Source: Anniella stebbinsi
Taxonomy: Eukaryota; Chordata; Lepidosauria; Squamata; Anniellidae
Length of the DNA stretch: 64,000 nucleotides
Reading direction: 5' to 3'
Assembly (NCBI GenBank): GCA_029215795.1
Contig: JARDYH010000004.1
Coordinates: forward strand, 27,532,001-27,596,000
Shown piece by piece: positions 45,300 through 57,488 of the stretch. Numbering within the stretch: the first letter of the stretch is position 1; each line of letters opens with the position of its first letter. The notes under the pieces were generated by a model. That model saw only the letters and a program-made list of their open reading frames with translations. It was not told where the DNA came from and made no database searches. A program made the translations under genes and the position numbers.

Positions 45300-46500
45300 A
45301 TAAATACAAATGTCTGAGCAATGGTGAGATGTGTAAAAGAAAGAAAAATATAGACTGTACCCTCAGCCACCTCACAGTGATTAGCTAAGGTAAAACACAC
45401 CACCAACACACATTCAAAATAAACTGTAAAATGTCCTGAGAATAAGAGCTGATCTACACACTAGCTTTGTAACATTTTATAAGGGTTACGAAAACTCTTT
45501 GGCCCACATGATGCACTCCCTTGAACGATGTAAACCCGAGGTTTTTTAAAACTCACTTCAGCTATATACAACAGTTTTTATTTTTAATAAATCATTTTAA
45601 GTAAAATAATGTGTCCTTCCTTACCGTTTGTGATTTGTGGGGGCAGTGCTTCATTTACCAGCGCCCAAATGCTTAGCCATTGATTGGTGGGGAAGAAAGA
45701 GGGGCTAAGGAGGAAGTGAGTTAGTGAACTACAACACCCACAATGCTTAGCCCTATACTCATTGAAAGCTAGGGAATGAAAGGGGAACTAAGGAGAAAGT
45801 GGGTGAGTGAACTACAGCACCCACAATGCCTTGCCCTAAACTCATTGTAAAAATGAAACAGAAAGAGATGGACAGAAGGGTGTGAGACCACACATACTGC
45901 TTTGAAGACTGAAGAATTTTTCTCATGTAATGTGAGTACTCCTTAATGTGGCCTGTTTTAGAATGCACCTATTTGGAACATTTTAAAATACTATTTAAAA
46001 CGTTCCAAGGTACTGTGTAGATAGGCTCTGAAGCAGAAAAATGGGGAAAGAAAACTTTAAGGAAATTCCTGAGATTTTTCTTTCCTTACCTCCTAGAATT
46101 TAAAGCACACTTTTCAGAATTTTCTCCACATTTACTTCACAATTATTTTTGGGGGTGGCTGCATTCCCTCCCTTCAGTGCCCTGGAGTGATGCTGGGGCA
46201 TTGTGGAGGATGCAAAATGAGGGCCAGGCTGACAGCACAGTCGATGCTATTGCCATCTGCAGTGGCAGTGCAAAAAACAAACAAACAAACCACAAAATCT
46301 CTGAGGGGTGGGGGACAAAAGAAGCTGTTCTACAACCTTGGCAATAGTGGCTCCTACCTGCGAGAAATGATTGGATAATTTCTCCTTCCCCTGGAGGAAT
46401 TAGGTGAAATTGTCCCCCCAATTTCTCTGCCCAGAAATAGGGTGGAGAATTTTGAGAGGCTGCTGGCATACTCCCACAACTCCCAGCATACCCCAGCCAG
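45300..46500. repeat. F10 repeat, split by F3 copy A
   Basis: The left part ends at cctgagaat (45435-45443) and the right part starts at gaagcagaaa (46030). Without the insert these join to match the F10 copy at 43640-44110. Confidence 0.68.
45446..46028. mobile_element. 583-bp MITE (F3 family), copy A
   Basis: Terminal inverted repeats gagctgatctacacac and, on the reverse complement, gagcctatctacacag. The interior has ttataagggtta-gaaaactctttgg on the left and a twice-repeated segment around gaactacaacacccacaatg (about 45728 and 45809). It lies inside a longer repeat (45300-46500) whose uninterrupted relative near 43795 reads cctgagaatgaggcagaaat, which defines the empty site. The TSD is not clear. 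Confidence 0.85.
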
Positions 46501-46969
46501 CCAAGCTTCGCTCCTCCAGTAAGAAGTAAATCTGGTTCCCATGCAGACTGGGCCAGCAGGGGATTTATAAAGTTCAGCTGGATCCCATCTTTCCCAATGA
46601 ATGTTTACTTGGAAATAAATTTCACAGGGGGCAGTGGGACTTACTCCTGGGTAACGATTATGTTCAGGATTGGGACTGGGAGGGATGAAATTGCTGGATG
46701 AAAGGGAAGAGGTGTGGGGTAAACTACAGGTGCTTAATTCAGTGCTTCCAGTAAATGTCCCTGAGCAGGGGTGGGGTGGGGTAGAACTCTCTCATTCGCT
46801 GAGCTGCACCTACACGGTTGATGATGTTTTTCATGATGAAATCGGCTTTGATCCGTGAGTGGCACTCGAGGCGAGAAAAGCCAGGTTCATGTGCCACTGA
46901 TGGACCAAAGCCGATTCCAGGAAAAAGAAGAGAAATGCTGAAAACACTTCTCTATGTATTTCTGTGAAG
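46501..46969. other. Non-coding with F12 motif at 46598-46665
   Basis: gtttacttggaaataaattt and gtgggacttactcctgggta form an F12-type pair; the rest is unassigned. Confidence 0.45.
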
Positions 46970-47549
46970 GAGCAGATCTACACGCTAGGTTTTTAACGTT
47001 TTATAAGGGTTATGAAAACTCTTTGGGCCACATGACGCACTCCCTATAACGTTCTATATCTGAGGTCTTTTAAAATTCACTTCAGCTATATACAACGGTT
47101 TCACTTTTAATAAATCGTTTTAAGTAAAATAATGTGTCCTTCCTTACTGTTTGTGATTCATGGGGTCAGTGCTTCATTTACTGGTGCCCAAATGCTTAGC
47201 AGTTGATTGGTGGGGAAGAAAGCGGGGCTAAGGAGGAGGTGGGCGAGTGAACTACAACACCCACAATTCTTAGCCCTATACTCGCTAGGGAATGACAGAG
47301 GAACAAAGGAGGAAGTGGGTGACTGAACTACAACGCCCACAATGCCTTGCCCTAAACTCATTGTAAAAACGAAACAGAAAGAGACAGGACAGAATAGTGT
47401 ATGACTGATCACACCGTTTTAAAGACTGAAGAATTTTTCTCCAGTAACATGAGTACTCAGTAATGTGGCCTAAGACGTTTTAGAATCACCTATTTGAAAC
47501 ATTTTAAAATAGTATTTAAAACGTTCCAAGGGACTGTGTAGATAGGCTC
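46970..47549. mobile_element. 580-bp MITE (F3 family), copy B
   Basis: Same structure and nearly the same length as copy A 1.5 kb to the left, with the same inverted termini (gagcagatctacacgc / gagcctatctacacag) and the same internal duplication of about 80 bp. Same orientation as copy A. No coding potential. Confidence 0.85.
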
Positions 47550-48763
47550 TAGATGAACCTTTGAAGTATTACAAGGCAGTTCAGTAGTACTGGATTCATT
47601 TCTTGGGTTTCCTTCACCCCAATTGATCAGATTGACCCTTTTCTCACATTTTTCTAGCTCTCAGCCTACACTGCCTCATTTGTCTGTATTTCAACACCCA
47701 GACAACAATTCTTCCGTCTTTCCAGTATGACACGCATGCGTGCGTGCACGCACACACACACACTATGTGTGTGTGAACATGCATGTGCATTCAGTTTTCA
47801 GTAATGTTTTATTCATGTCAGAACTTTACTCATCTTTGCTCTAATCAAGTCTATTGCGTTTCTTCTGTATAAGAAATGAGAGCTTAACATAGCATACATT
47901 AAAGTTAATTCTAACTTAGCTGAACAGGTGCTAGGTTATTTCCAGCTTTTCAAAGTAGTCAAAACTAAATTTGCTAATTCAACCTATGAAGCTTGAATAT
48001 GGTTTCTTAATTTCTATAATAATCATCCTCATATTTAGCAACCAGCAAACCTCAAATCTTCAATTACCATAAGTTACAAAACTCAAAATAGAAATATGCC
48101 GGTTACAACATATATTTTTCAAATAATAGCGAACTCAAGTGGTGAGTGCTGACACAAATGGAGCCAAAATGAGATCACTGAGAAACAAGAGGGAGATATC
48201 AGCATGCTCAGGGGAATTTCAAAAGCCTGCAGAAGTACCCCCAAAAAATTATGTTTGCTCCTAAAGGGGCAAAAGTCCTTTTAAAAAAAAAACCAAATGA
48301 GGACTGAGCATGAAGTAACCACAGAATGTTAAGCGTCAGATGGAAAAAGTGAACAAGTGGTGATGGAATGGAATATCATGGAAGAGGGCATAGCGAGCTA
48401 GCTGGCTGATGAAACCCAAATCAAGAGCACTCCAGTTAGAAGTTGATGATAAGCTGCAACATTTAGCTGTGAGACCCATTGGTCTTTACAAAACTGAAAG
48501 CTTCAATTTGCTGGTGAGCCATGAAATACATAAAGACTGGAGGTATCAGGTTTCTTTTGTTTGTTTTTCCATTTTCAAGGGAAAGTCAATGGTTGCTATA
48601 TCACACAATAAAGAGACAAGCAAGTAAAATTACCTGACCACATATTTTCACATTTTTCCTGACTAACAAAGAGATCTAGACAATGATGAAAATCAAAGTA
48701 GCTGGGAATCTGCTGGCGTACAGCATGATCACTATCATGCAGAGTTTTGAATTCTTGTGGTTA

Positions 48764-48803
<40 letters not shown>

Positions 48804-50400
48804 GGCCAATGTTGGAATATGAAAGCTGATGTTTTAAAATCCAGATTTAAAACCAATTTTCACAATTTAGAAAACAAAACAAAACATAATGGCAAACGTT
48901 AAGTGTTACCTATTGAAATGCCAGAAATTTAGAACAGCCTGGGGCTGCCCAAATTCCCTTAACTGCTATGAGAGAGGAGATGATTGAATTTGTGACAGAA
49001 CACTACATTACTTTCCTAGCGTTTTCAGGCCCCTCTAATAATAATAATAAACATAAATCAATCTTACCCTTCGGCAACAGAACCAGATTTAATAAATCTT
49101 TGAAGTCTGAAATGTCCTGTAATGGCTATTATTAAATGAGAGAGAATGATACATCAAAAATGCATCTCATTTTGACAGACAGTTCCATCTTAAGAGAATG
49201 CAAGGCATCATTTAAAACAACAACAACAACAGTTATGTCTCTCTATTATACACTGTCTGCACAAAGTATATTAACTATGGAATCCTATAACATCTACTCA
49301 GAAGTAAATCCCACAGAGCTCAATAGGGCATAAACCCAGGTAGGTATGGAGTTATAGATTACAAATCTTAATAAGCTGAGAGTTGAGAAGGACTGCGGAT
49401 GAGACTGGCAGAAAAAACAGCTCCTTTTCCATCTCCACTAATTAGTTCAGAGTGGCTATTGGTGGGAAAGGTAAATTTCTGCAGAGTAAGGGACATACTG
49501 CAAATTTGAAGAGGTGGAATCCTGCAGTGCAGAGTTCTCCACCAGCCCACCTCCTGCAGCCATCATATTAACGTAATTAGTCAAAAGTTGTTTGTTTATT
49601 TTGCAGCTCCTGTTTTGAACAAACCCCTAGAGCTCCTCAGTCAGCACATGTGTCTTGGCATCTGTAGATTCCAGCTTGGAGTTCTTAGAAGTGGCTCTTC
49701 ATATTGTTTCAGCCAAGATCTTTGCCTGCTTCATAAAGAAAGAGGTTTCCAAATGTCTCTCCAGCAAAACTACCTGTATAATTCATTGTTTCATGGATGT
49801 TCACAACTTCTCCAACTGGTAGGAGGTTAAAAAGGAGGTTTAGGGTCAGTTTCTTTACAAAGAGAAAGTACAGGAGATATGGTTTTATTGGAATATATAT
49901 TTATCTATCAATATATAGGAGGGGCAGATGGTGAAGAACTAGACATACCCGATAATGGCAACATCCCAAGAACCTAACCAGCCATACAAAAACTACATAA
50001 CATGCCCCAGATAGTCCTAAAATATAGGAAGCAATCTTGTGTGAAACTGTGTGGGTGTGGGTGTTTAAAAATGCCCATTTCAAAGTGCAATTTTTTTAAA
50101 AAAAACTTCAGATGAGATCACGAGTTAGAATGTGAGAACCCTTTTTCAAGTGCACCCTATCATGTTCAGAGCTGCAAACTGCATATGTTCAAATGATTTG
50201 TGAACCAAAATAAAGTTTGATCTCCCTAGATTCCTTCAATTGGTTAAAAAAAAATACAACAAAACAAAACCAAAAACGGGGAGAAACAACAAACATCACT
50301 CACAAGAAAACATAACAAAAAAGTGTATTTATTTATAACAACTAATTTAAAAAGAGAGTCAGAAAGATTCAACACTTCTGTTTCAAATATATACATGTAT
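47550..50400. other. Non-coding, repeat-poor
   Basis: 2.9 kb with only an AC tract near 47747-47762, the (AT)n at 48767-48800 and an F12 scrap near 49295. AT-rich; no exon supported. Confidence 0.5.
48767..48800. repeat. (AT)n microsatellite
   Basis: About 16 pure TA units; could form a cruciform. Confidence 0.95.
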
Positions 50401-50552
50401 TTATATAAGCAGCCAGATGAAATTGACAACTGAAGTATATATGTTCAATTGCAGAAAGAGTGGCAAAATCTTCACACCAATAAATGGTGTGTGTGTGTGT
50501 GTGTTTATTTATTTATCCTTCCAGGCTTGAAGAATGAGTTTCTTTGCAACTG

Positions 50553-50924
50553 TTAAGCTCTACTTTTGCTGTTCCACTTTTGCTGCCCATCTGTTCCTCC
50601 CCACATCTCAGGAAAATAATTTAAAAGTGCATGAACATCCACACTTATCACAGATTTTCCAGCAATAAAATTTATGTAGGCAGTAACTCCTGACCAAAAA
50701 GACGGCACCACAAGGATGCCCACATCGTATGCATAAGTGGCGCATTGTCCGCATTTACAACACCAATGTCTAGCAGAGCTATCCAGCATCTTCTTGATCT
50801 GGGGTTTGGTTTTGGAGGTGGAGTGGATACTACAAAAAGCCCTTACTATAACCTGTACATTTGAGAATAAAAATAACTGAGGCAGGCAAGAGGCAAAAAC
50901 TGGCTGGGATCTAAGTCGGAGCAA
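50553..50924 (-). other. Unassigned 123-codon open frame
   Basis: The product has a CCKCGQC cysteine cluster and a hydrophobic stretch (GILVVPSFWSGVTAYINFIAG) but I recognise no family. There is no splice or promoter evidence, and the flanks are AT-rich non-coding DNA. Chance is the likeliest explanation. Confidence 0.15.
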
Positions 50925-51242
50925 ACTCCAAGTTCAATGGGAGTGAGGATGTGGGATACTTAGGGAGGAAACTGATACCATCAGTTATTTAAGAGAAATG
51001 TTTATCTCAAGTAGACAAGCGCGAGGGATTTGCTACACTTCTCAGCGTCAGAAATAGATCAGATTAATAGGACAGCTGCTCACAGCATTGCAGCTCCCCT
51101 TTACCAAATACCTCCGTGTACATTCCAGCCTGCAGCGAGGACGTCGCCCTTTTATAGGAATAGATTTGTCAGCTCTAGACATTGGTACAGGGCTTTACTT
51201 TATGTCTCAAACATATATAGACACACATACACACACACACGA

Positions 51243-51311
51243 GAGCTAGAAAGCCTATCAACAGAGTATTGAAAATATTTTAAAATACTTTGTTGATAGT
51301 CTTTCTAGCTC
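51243..51311. repeat. Perfect-looking hairpin beside microsatellites
   Basis: gagctagaaag and ctatcaaca on the left arm pair with tgttgatag and ctttctagctc on the right; the loop is about 12 nt (gaaaatatttta). Two mismatches. Confidence 0.85.
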
Positions 51312-51399
51312 GCTTATGCATTTTACCTTAAGGCTGACTGCCTCCACAGTGGATCCAGAGCTTCCATGTTGTTTTGTTGTTGTGCTGCTTTACACCAGC

Positions 51400-51403
<4 letters not shown>

Positions 51404-51462
<59 letters not shown>
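51404..51462. repeat. Compound (CA)n(GA)n microsatellite
   Basis: About 13 CA units followed directly by 16 GA units. Confidence 0.98.
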
Positions 51463-51464
<2 letters not shown>

Positions 51465-51753
51465 TCAGCTATATACACAGAGCAGAACCATTACAAATAG
51501 CAGCTAGAAGGGGTTTGGCCTCCTTCAGAGCTAAAAGGCAGCGCACACACACAGGGCCCCAAGAAGAACTCTCCTTCTACTTGTCAGTTTCTTGCTCTGG
51601 AGAATAAAAGCTGGAAAAGCAAAACAGAGAAGTCTTTCACAATTACCATCACTTCTGATTATTACATCAGGCAGTCCTCTGCAAATGGGATTTGCAATGC
51701 AGTCAGTATGTGTAGGTTCAGTAATTCTTGCCAGATGAGCTTTTGCTTTTTTA

Positions 51754-51797
51754 AGAGAGAGAGAGAGAGGGAGAGAGAGAGGGAGAGAGAGAGAGAG
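51754..51797. repeat. (GA)n microsatellite with GGGA interruptions
   Basis: GA run with two ggg interruptions. Confidence 0.95.
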
Positions 51798-51974
51798 CGC
51801 TCCTAGCCCTCAAAGCTAGAATATCTTTCATCCCCAGGGCCAAATTCCATTTCTGAGAAGCTTCCAAGGGTAGCTTCTCAGAAAACAAAAGGGACAGTGC
51901 CAAAAACAAATAACCCCCCACCCCAGCTTGTTGTTACTTAACGCTCTTATTGGCAGTAATTGCACCTTATAGCT

Positions 51975-52250
51975 TTTCTACATAAGCGCTTTATTGCATG
52001 CTCATGATTGGCCACTCACAGATTTTGTGGGTCCTTTACATGTCTCCGTCAACATCCAGGACATCTCCCGTGCCTTCCCCCAGTAATTTCACTTTTAAAA
52101 AATAATAGATAATGCACTATTTAAAATTATCACAGGATATCATGGGCCACTAGATGGCGCTGTTTTGTTTAACTTTATGGAGCATTGCCAAGAGGGGAGG
52201 TTTTCAATTACAAATCATGTGGTCGCTGTCTAAAGGAGCCGTAGTCAATG
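51975..52250. repeat. F5 relic with the best CTCF-like core
   Basis: ttgcatgctcatgattggcc and tttgtgggtcctttacatg at the left, then ccactagatggcgctg at 52147-52162, then aaatcatgtggtcgctgtc at the right. Confidence 0.78.
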
Positions 52251-53174
52251 TGGAAAGACCCCAGAAGAAGAGGAAATAGTAAAGGTGTGGGGCAATTTAA
52301 GCTTTTGGAATGGTGGGGGGGGACTTCACAAAAGTTGGGAAACCACCAGATGATTAGTAATCAGGGGGAAAGTGTTGGGTCAGGGAAAGGGACACCGCTA
52401 TTTGGAAAACATTGGAGGGACAGATTGGGAGCCCAGGAAGGCTCGATGCAGCCTCTAAGCCTGAGTTTCTTCCCTCCCCGCCCCACACAATGTTTCATAG
52501 AAGATAAATATCCATCTTCTGTGTGCCCTGATATACTGCCCCTTTCTCCATTTGTAAACACACGAGTGAGTCTCTGAAGAAGACTGCAACATACACACAC
52601 TGTATATCTTTTTTAGTATGGCTCTTTTCCCACCTACTTTATCTCCTGCCGTTTGTGTGCACCGTTCCTACTACCCTGCTCTCTAAGGCTGGGAATGGCA
52701 GCTGTCGTTTGCAGGCAGTTCAGAGTTTGCAACACTAACGAGGGAAGGCGGGCCTTGGGCACGGAGACGAATGAGGATTGCCCAGTACAACGACAAGTAG
52801 AATGTGATGGATTTCAGTCCAACCCCATGAAAATTCATCTTGCTCAAGTTGCTTTCTGTCCTCCAAGACCAAAGGTTTATTTTAGTTGGTCACTGCGGTT
52901 CTACTTAATTGTTCCTGCCCTCATGCACTGAGGGGGAGCTCAGGGAATGGGCTGGTTGGCCCCGCCTCCTCTGCCGCATCACCGCCACCCAGTAATGCAG
53001 GCTCCACACACAGTTTAGACTATCCCTGGTTCCAACATAACCACAATAGGCTCGCCAATCTAGGCCTTCCGCCTCCAATGTGTGGAGGGCAGCAGATCAG
53101 GTGACATGGCCTTCTTACCAGCTAGCATGTCCTTCGTACCCTCCCCTCACGCAATCATGGGAGGCAGCTTTCCC
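52251..53174. other. Non-coding, nothing recognised
   Basis: Moderate GC; overlapping short frames on both strands; none recognisable. Confidence 0.45.
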
Positions 53175-53285
53175 AAAAACGGTGCTCTCCCATTGTGTTG
53201 CTGGACTTCAACTCCTGGCTGGGGCTTCAGGGAAATTGTTATCTATCCATCTGGAGGGCACCAGGTTGGGGAAGGCAGGTGTGAC
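53175..53285. repeat. F1 foldback repeat, partial
   Basis: ctggacttcaactcctggct and tctggagggcaccaggttgg. Confidence 0.68.
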
Positions 53286-54575
53286 AATTTGAACACCTGT
53301 ATACGGCTCATGCCTATCGCCATTCCTTCCCGCCCATACTCCAAACAACTCTGTGAGATAGGCTACCATTATCAAGACCGGCCTGATCATATAGGTGAAC
53401 AAGGCGGTCACCTACAGCATCAAATTAAGTAGGGCACCAAATTCGAGGGGGAGGGGAAAACAAATTTGTAAAAATACAAATAAAATTGCCAAGATTTCAT
53501 TGTTTCAATTCCTGTGCAGGTACACAGAGGGAATGTGACTGAGGCTGTGGAGGTGAGCAAGGGACTGTCTGGGGTGATGGGGCTAAGAGCACCATCACAC
53601 CAGCAATTTAGTGCACTTTCGCCATGGCAGGTGTGCGGATTTGCAGCACATGACACTGAGCCTGTCCTGGTGATAGCTCACCTCTTCCTCAGCCTTTCCT
53701 AGAATGCTAAAAGTCTGGATTATTTTTCCTAAGAGCATTTAATGCACTCTAAGCCTCTGTGTAGTTTTAAAGGAAGCGGGGGCTTGAATGGATTGCATCA
53801 GGACCTGGCAGGGAAAAGCGATCTCTCCCAGCAGCCAGCTCCAAGCCTCAATATAATACCCAAACCTTGCATCCCAGCCTCGAAAGCATTTTTTAAAATC
53901 ATACAATGCCTGAATCTCTGCAGAGACAGGCTTGTACTCCCTCAATGCCCCCAAGAGCCAGACTAAAGGGTCGTTCCATTTTTGCCCAGCAGAAAGGCGG
54001 TCTGGTTGAAGTACTCATCTGCCAGGACCTGATTGGAAGGAGAAAGAGAAGGGGAGGGGTGGAGTGGAGCCGAAGAGCTAATGCGCGAAAGAGCAGCTAT
54101 TCAGGTGAAAGGGATCAGAAGTTTGATGTGCTTTTGCCTCAGAGGTAAAAAACAAACAAAAAAAAACATGGAGGCAAACGGGGGGAGGGGGTGGAATTAG
54201 ATGTGATGGAGGTCTAGGTCAAGCTGCCCACCTGCCTTTGGGACCCAGTCCTCCCTCAGGTGATGCGGGATCTACTCCTGCTTCACAGCCACTTCCAGTT
54301 GGAGGCAAGGAGTGAGACATGCATACATCCTGAGAGCAGCAGTTTCCTTTGCCCTCAGAGGGCTGAGCCTAGGGGCTACTGATGCTGGGGACCCTTCTTC
54401 CAGGTCCCTCCCTTGGGCATTGTGGATGGGACCTCTGTTTCTTTGCAGAGTGGACAGCTGTGCGCCTCTCCTTTGTTGTTTCCATTGGAGGTTTTTTTTG
54501 CTGATGCAGTGGTTGTAAAAAAAACAACAACCCAACCTTGGGTGCATTTTATTATAAATGACAATAAAAAACTAT
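53286..54575. other. Non-coding, nothing recognised
   Basis: A weak MIR-like trace at 53335-53375; otherwise unassigned. Confidence 0.45.
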
Positions 54576-54775
54576 AATATAAAATCTAGCCTCTTCCAGC
54601 AGGCCTACCCAGATTAATTTTAAGATGTCTTGATTGTTATCTTGATATTGTATTGGTCTTATATGCTCTTTTAATTAATTTTTTGTATTTGATTTTTATT
54701 GTATTGTTATACTACTGTTGTTCCCCACCTCAATCCAAAGGGAGAGGCGGGTAAGAAGAAATAATAATAATAATA
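54576..54775 (+). mobile_element. L2-type 3' tail
   Basis: gtcttgattgttatcttgat through ccccacctcaatccaaaggg and gagaggcgggtaagaag to aataataataataat. Same family as 11261 and 25900. Confidence 0.8.
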
Positions 54776-55074
54776 TTTCTGCTTCTGAAGATGTGTGTGT
54801 AAGAGGGTGCTGCCTCATCATTAAATGGAAACTAGGGGCAAGATGTTTCCCAGTTTACCAAAACCCTCATCCTAGATCTGCCTATGGGGTTTCAGGGTGG
54901 GGTGCCAATTGCATGGTTGTCTTGCACACCAGTTGCTGACACCTAGTGCTTCTCTACACACAGGAAAAACCCTGCACCTTACCATGGCTTTCTTCCTTGC
55001 AGTAATCTTACCATCACAATGGGTTCCTTCACATGCAAGGGATTTGTTCCCTTCTGGGACAGGCCCCATTGTGT

Positions 55075-55262
55075 TTTAATGAAACAGCACCATCTAGTGA
55101 TGGAGAGATCTCAGGTTTTTTTGGATAGTACAACATCACCTGCGATTTTTCCAAATGTGTGATTTCCAGGGGATAGTGTGGGAGACATCCTGGCTGTTAA
55201 CAATGCCCTATAATGGACTTGCAAAACTTCTGTGAGTGGCCAATCACTCATTTAGAGAAGCT
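55075..55262. repeat. F5 relic
   Basis: cagcaccatctagtg at 55085-55099 and gtgagtggccaatcactcat at the right. Confidence 0.72.
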
Positions 55263-55591
55263 CCTAGTCTAGGGCTGCCCCTGACCATTAATCTTGCTTT
55301 TAGGATACAGAATTGAGGCTGAGAGTTAATGGCTTGTGCTAGGTCATGCAGAGAGCTCATAAATGAGATAGAATAAACTCCTGGAATTTCAGGTCTCTGG
55401 GGTTTATTCTCCAGAGTAGCGAAAGTGGGAGGGAAACTATGCTCCGTCTTCATCCATGCTCCCTCTTCATGTTCTTGTAGTGAAATGCATAAGCTGTGTG
55501 TGTATATGGAGCTCACTCATATCATTTGGTGGGGACATTATCCAGGAATGAGAAAACTGGGGCTGGGTGAGTCACATTTCCTCTGTTGCTG
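55263..55591. other. Non-coding with MIR-like trace
   Basis: acagaattgaggctgagagt and gctaggtcatgcagagagct at 55308-55365 resemble the 3' part of a MIR SINE. Confidence 0.4.
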
Positions 55592-55955
55592 CTTGTTTTA
55601 TTGCATTTCTATACCGCCCAATAGCCGAAACTCTCTGGGCAATTTGCAAAAATCAAAACCATGGAAATCATTTAAAATATAAAACAAACAACAGTATAAA
55701 AACATAATATAAAATACAGTATAAAAGCACAACCAGGAAAAAAAACCGAGCAGCCATGCAGAAATTAATACAGATTTAAAATACAAATTTAAACAGCAAA
55801 GTTAAAAATTAAGCTGATGAACTGTTAAAATACTGAGAAAATAAAAAGGTCTTCACCTGGCACCTAAAAGAGTAAATTGTAGGTTCTAGGCAAACCTCTC
55901 TAGGGAGCTCATTCCACAGCTGGGGTGCCACAGCAGAATAGCCCTTCTTGTACAT
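55592..55955 (-). mobile_element. L2 LINE 3' fragment
   Basis: Left end tttctataccgcccaatagc and tctgggcaatttgc match the L2 3' end at 18035. It runs to ggggtgccacagcagaatag, equivalent to about 18375 in that copy, and stops just before an 18-base C run. Confidence 0.88.
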
Positions 55956-55964
55956 AGCATACAA

Positions 55965-55982
55965 CCCCCCCCCCCCCCCCCC
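55965..55982. repeat. C18 homopolymer
   Basis: Eighteen consecutive C just past an L2 fragment. Confidence 0.9.
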
Positions 55983-56140
55983 GCATGTTACACTCTTCCC
56001 AGTGGAGTTTGGTAATAGAGAGTTGATCCTTCAATAAGTTTGGGGCTATTCTCCAGGGCTAAATTCAATTTAGTCAATAAGCCCTTTTGCGCTCAGCACG
56101 ATGTACCTGCAGATGCAGAATCAGTCCTTACCACCAAGTG

Positions 56141-56425
56141 AACATAGCACATCTAACTTCTGAGTAAATATGCTGAGATTGCATTGTTCATGAATTAATC
56201 AGTTAGATTAATTAAAAAACTACTAAGACGTGCCCTTAATTAATCAGGCAGGAGATAAGTTCCTGTATTAAAATAATTAACATATACTTTTTTTAACAAA
56301 AAAAAATGCTGCCGAATTAATTGTGGGCACACTTTAGTAGTTTTTTTAATTGATTTATCTAACTGATTAATGTATTAACAGTACAATCCTAGGCACATTA
56401 ACTTAGGAATAAGCTGTGCTATGTT
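56141..56425. repeat. 285-bp foldback element
   Basis: Imperfect inverted repeat over its whole length: aacatagcac at 56141 pairs with gtgctatgtt at 56416. Further in, aaaaaactactaa pairs with tagtagttttttt, and attaatcagttagat with atctaactgattaat. AT-rich. Its ends contain the acttctgagtaa/acttaggaataa words of the F12 family. Confidence 0.8.
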
Positions 56426-56769
56426 TGCTTTGGGTCAAGGACTTCTTCTGTAGCTGGCGGACACCATTTTAAAGGAGTCATTGCCCCTTTTCTCACATAC
56501 AAGATGAAAGGGAAATGGATGGGGGGATAAACAGTGGGGAAATATGCATGTATTTCAGCTACACTTATGTAATCCAGCAGCTAAATGCTACTTCAGTAAA
56601 TGCTGGAGAGAGAATTTTCATGATCACTTTAATATTTCATTTATTTTATGGCTATCTACTCCAAGCTATCAGCAAACATTTTCTCCTATGATCATTACAT
56701 AACTATACTGAGACAGACAGGCTTGCACAAAAGAGCTCTCTTGCCAGCTATTGAACAGGGGGGAAACTC

Positions 56770-56866
56770 TACCTTGGACAGCTCCTTTAGAGTTCTGATT
56801 GGTTCTGAATGAAACCTGGAGCAGATTCATCACCCTATGGATATCGGAGCTACCAGCCTCCACTGA
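56770..56866. repeat. F2 half element
   Basis: ttggacagctcctttagagt to gctaccagcctccactg; the left arm is missing. Confidence 0.75.
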
Positions 56867-56963
56867 TTATGTAGGAGCCTGCCGGAAAACAAGAAAAGAA
56901 AAAAGAGTGGGCAACCCTAATTTGACACCACAAACATGGTTGAATACATAGGGATTCAAACCT

Positions 56964-57488
56964 GAGGGCTGTCTTGACGATGACACATTGGTGCTATGAG
57001 CCCCCCAAACCCTGCACTTGCGTTTCCCTGCGCTTGTCCCCATGCCAAAGAGCAAGTGCAAGGTTTGTTACTATGGGAGGGGAAAAGCCTCGTGTGGCAT
57101 TGAGTTTAAGAGTAAGGGGAAGCCTTCAATATTGTGATTTTGAACTGAACAATGCATTCCTCCTTCTCCCCAGGATGCGCGGAGGCATTCCAGCAGTCAT
57201 GTGGCTCATTGACCCACCCCCTCCTCTCTGTCCAGCCAATGGCAACCAATCAGCAGTCACCATTGGCTGGGACACACCTCTGCTGCAAGTCCGGAGCAAG
57301 GCAACAGACAGAGATGCACCGTTGTCACGTTGCTCCACAGAAAAAAGTTGGGGTAAGTCCCGACTTTTTAAATTGGGACCTTCAGGGAAAAGCCCTGGGA
57401 TGGCTCTGTAATGGCTGCTGCCTCTTATAAATGACCTATCACCACTGCGGCGCTACCCTGGGGCTTTCCCCACATATAGACAGCCCTC
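56964..57488. mobile_element. 525-bp DNA transposon relic
   Basis: Inverted termini gagggctgtct and agacagccctc. Flanks caaacct and cagactt agree at 5 of 7 positions, a possible decayed TSD. The interior is GC-rich with no recognised transposase. Confidence 0.55.

Noticed and set aside
50553..50924. Cys-cluster frame as a P2X7-tail-like domain
   Set aside because: The cysteine spacing does not match what I know of that domain; no other support.
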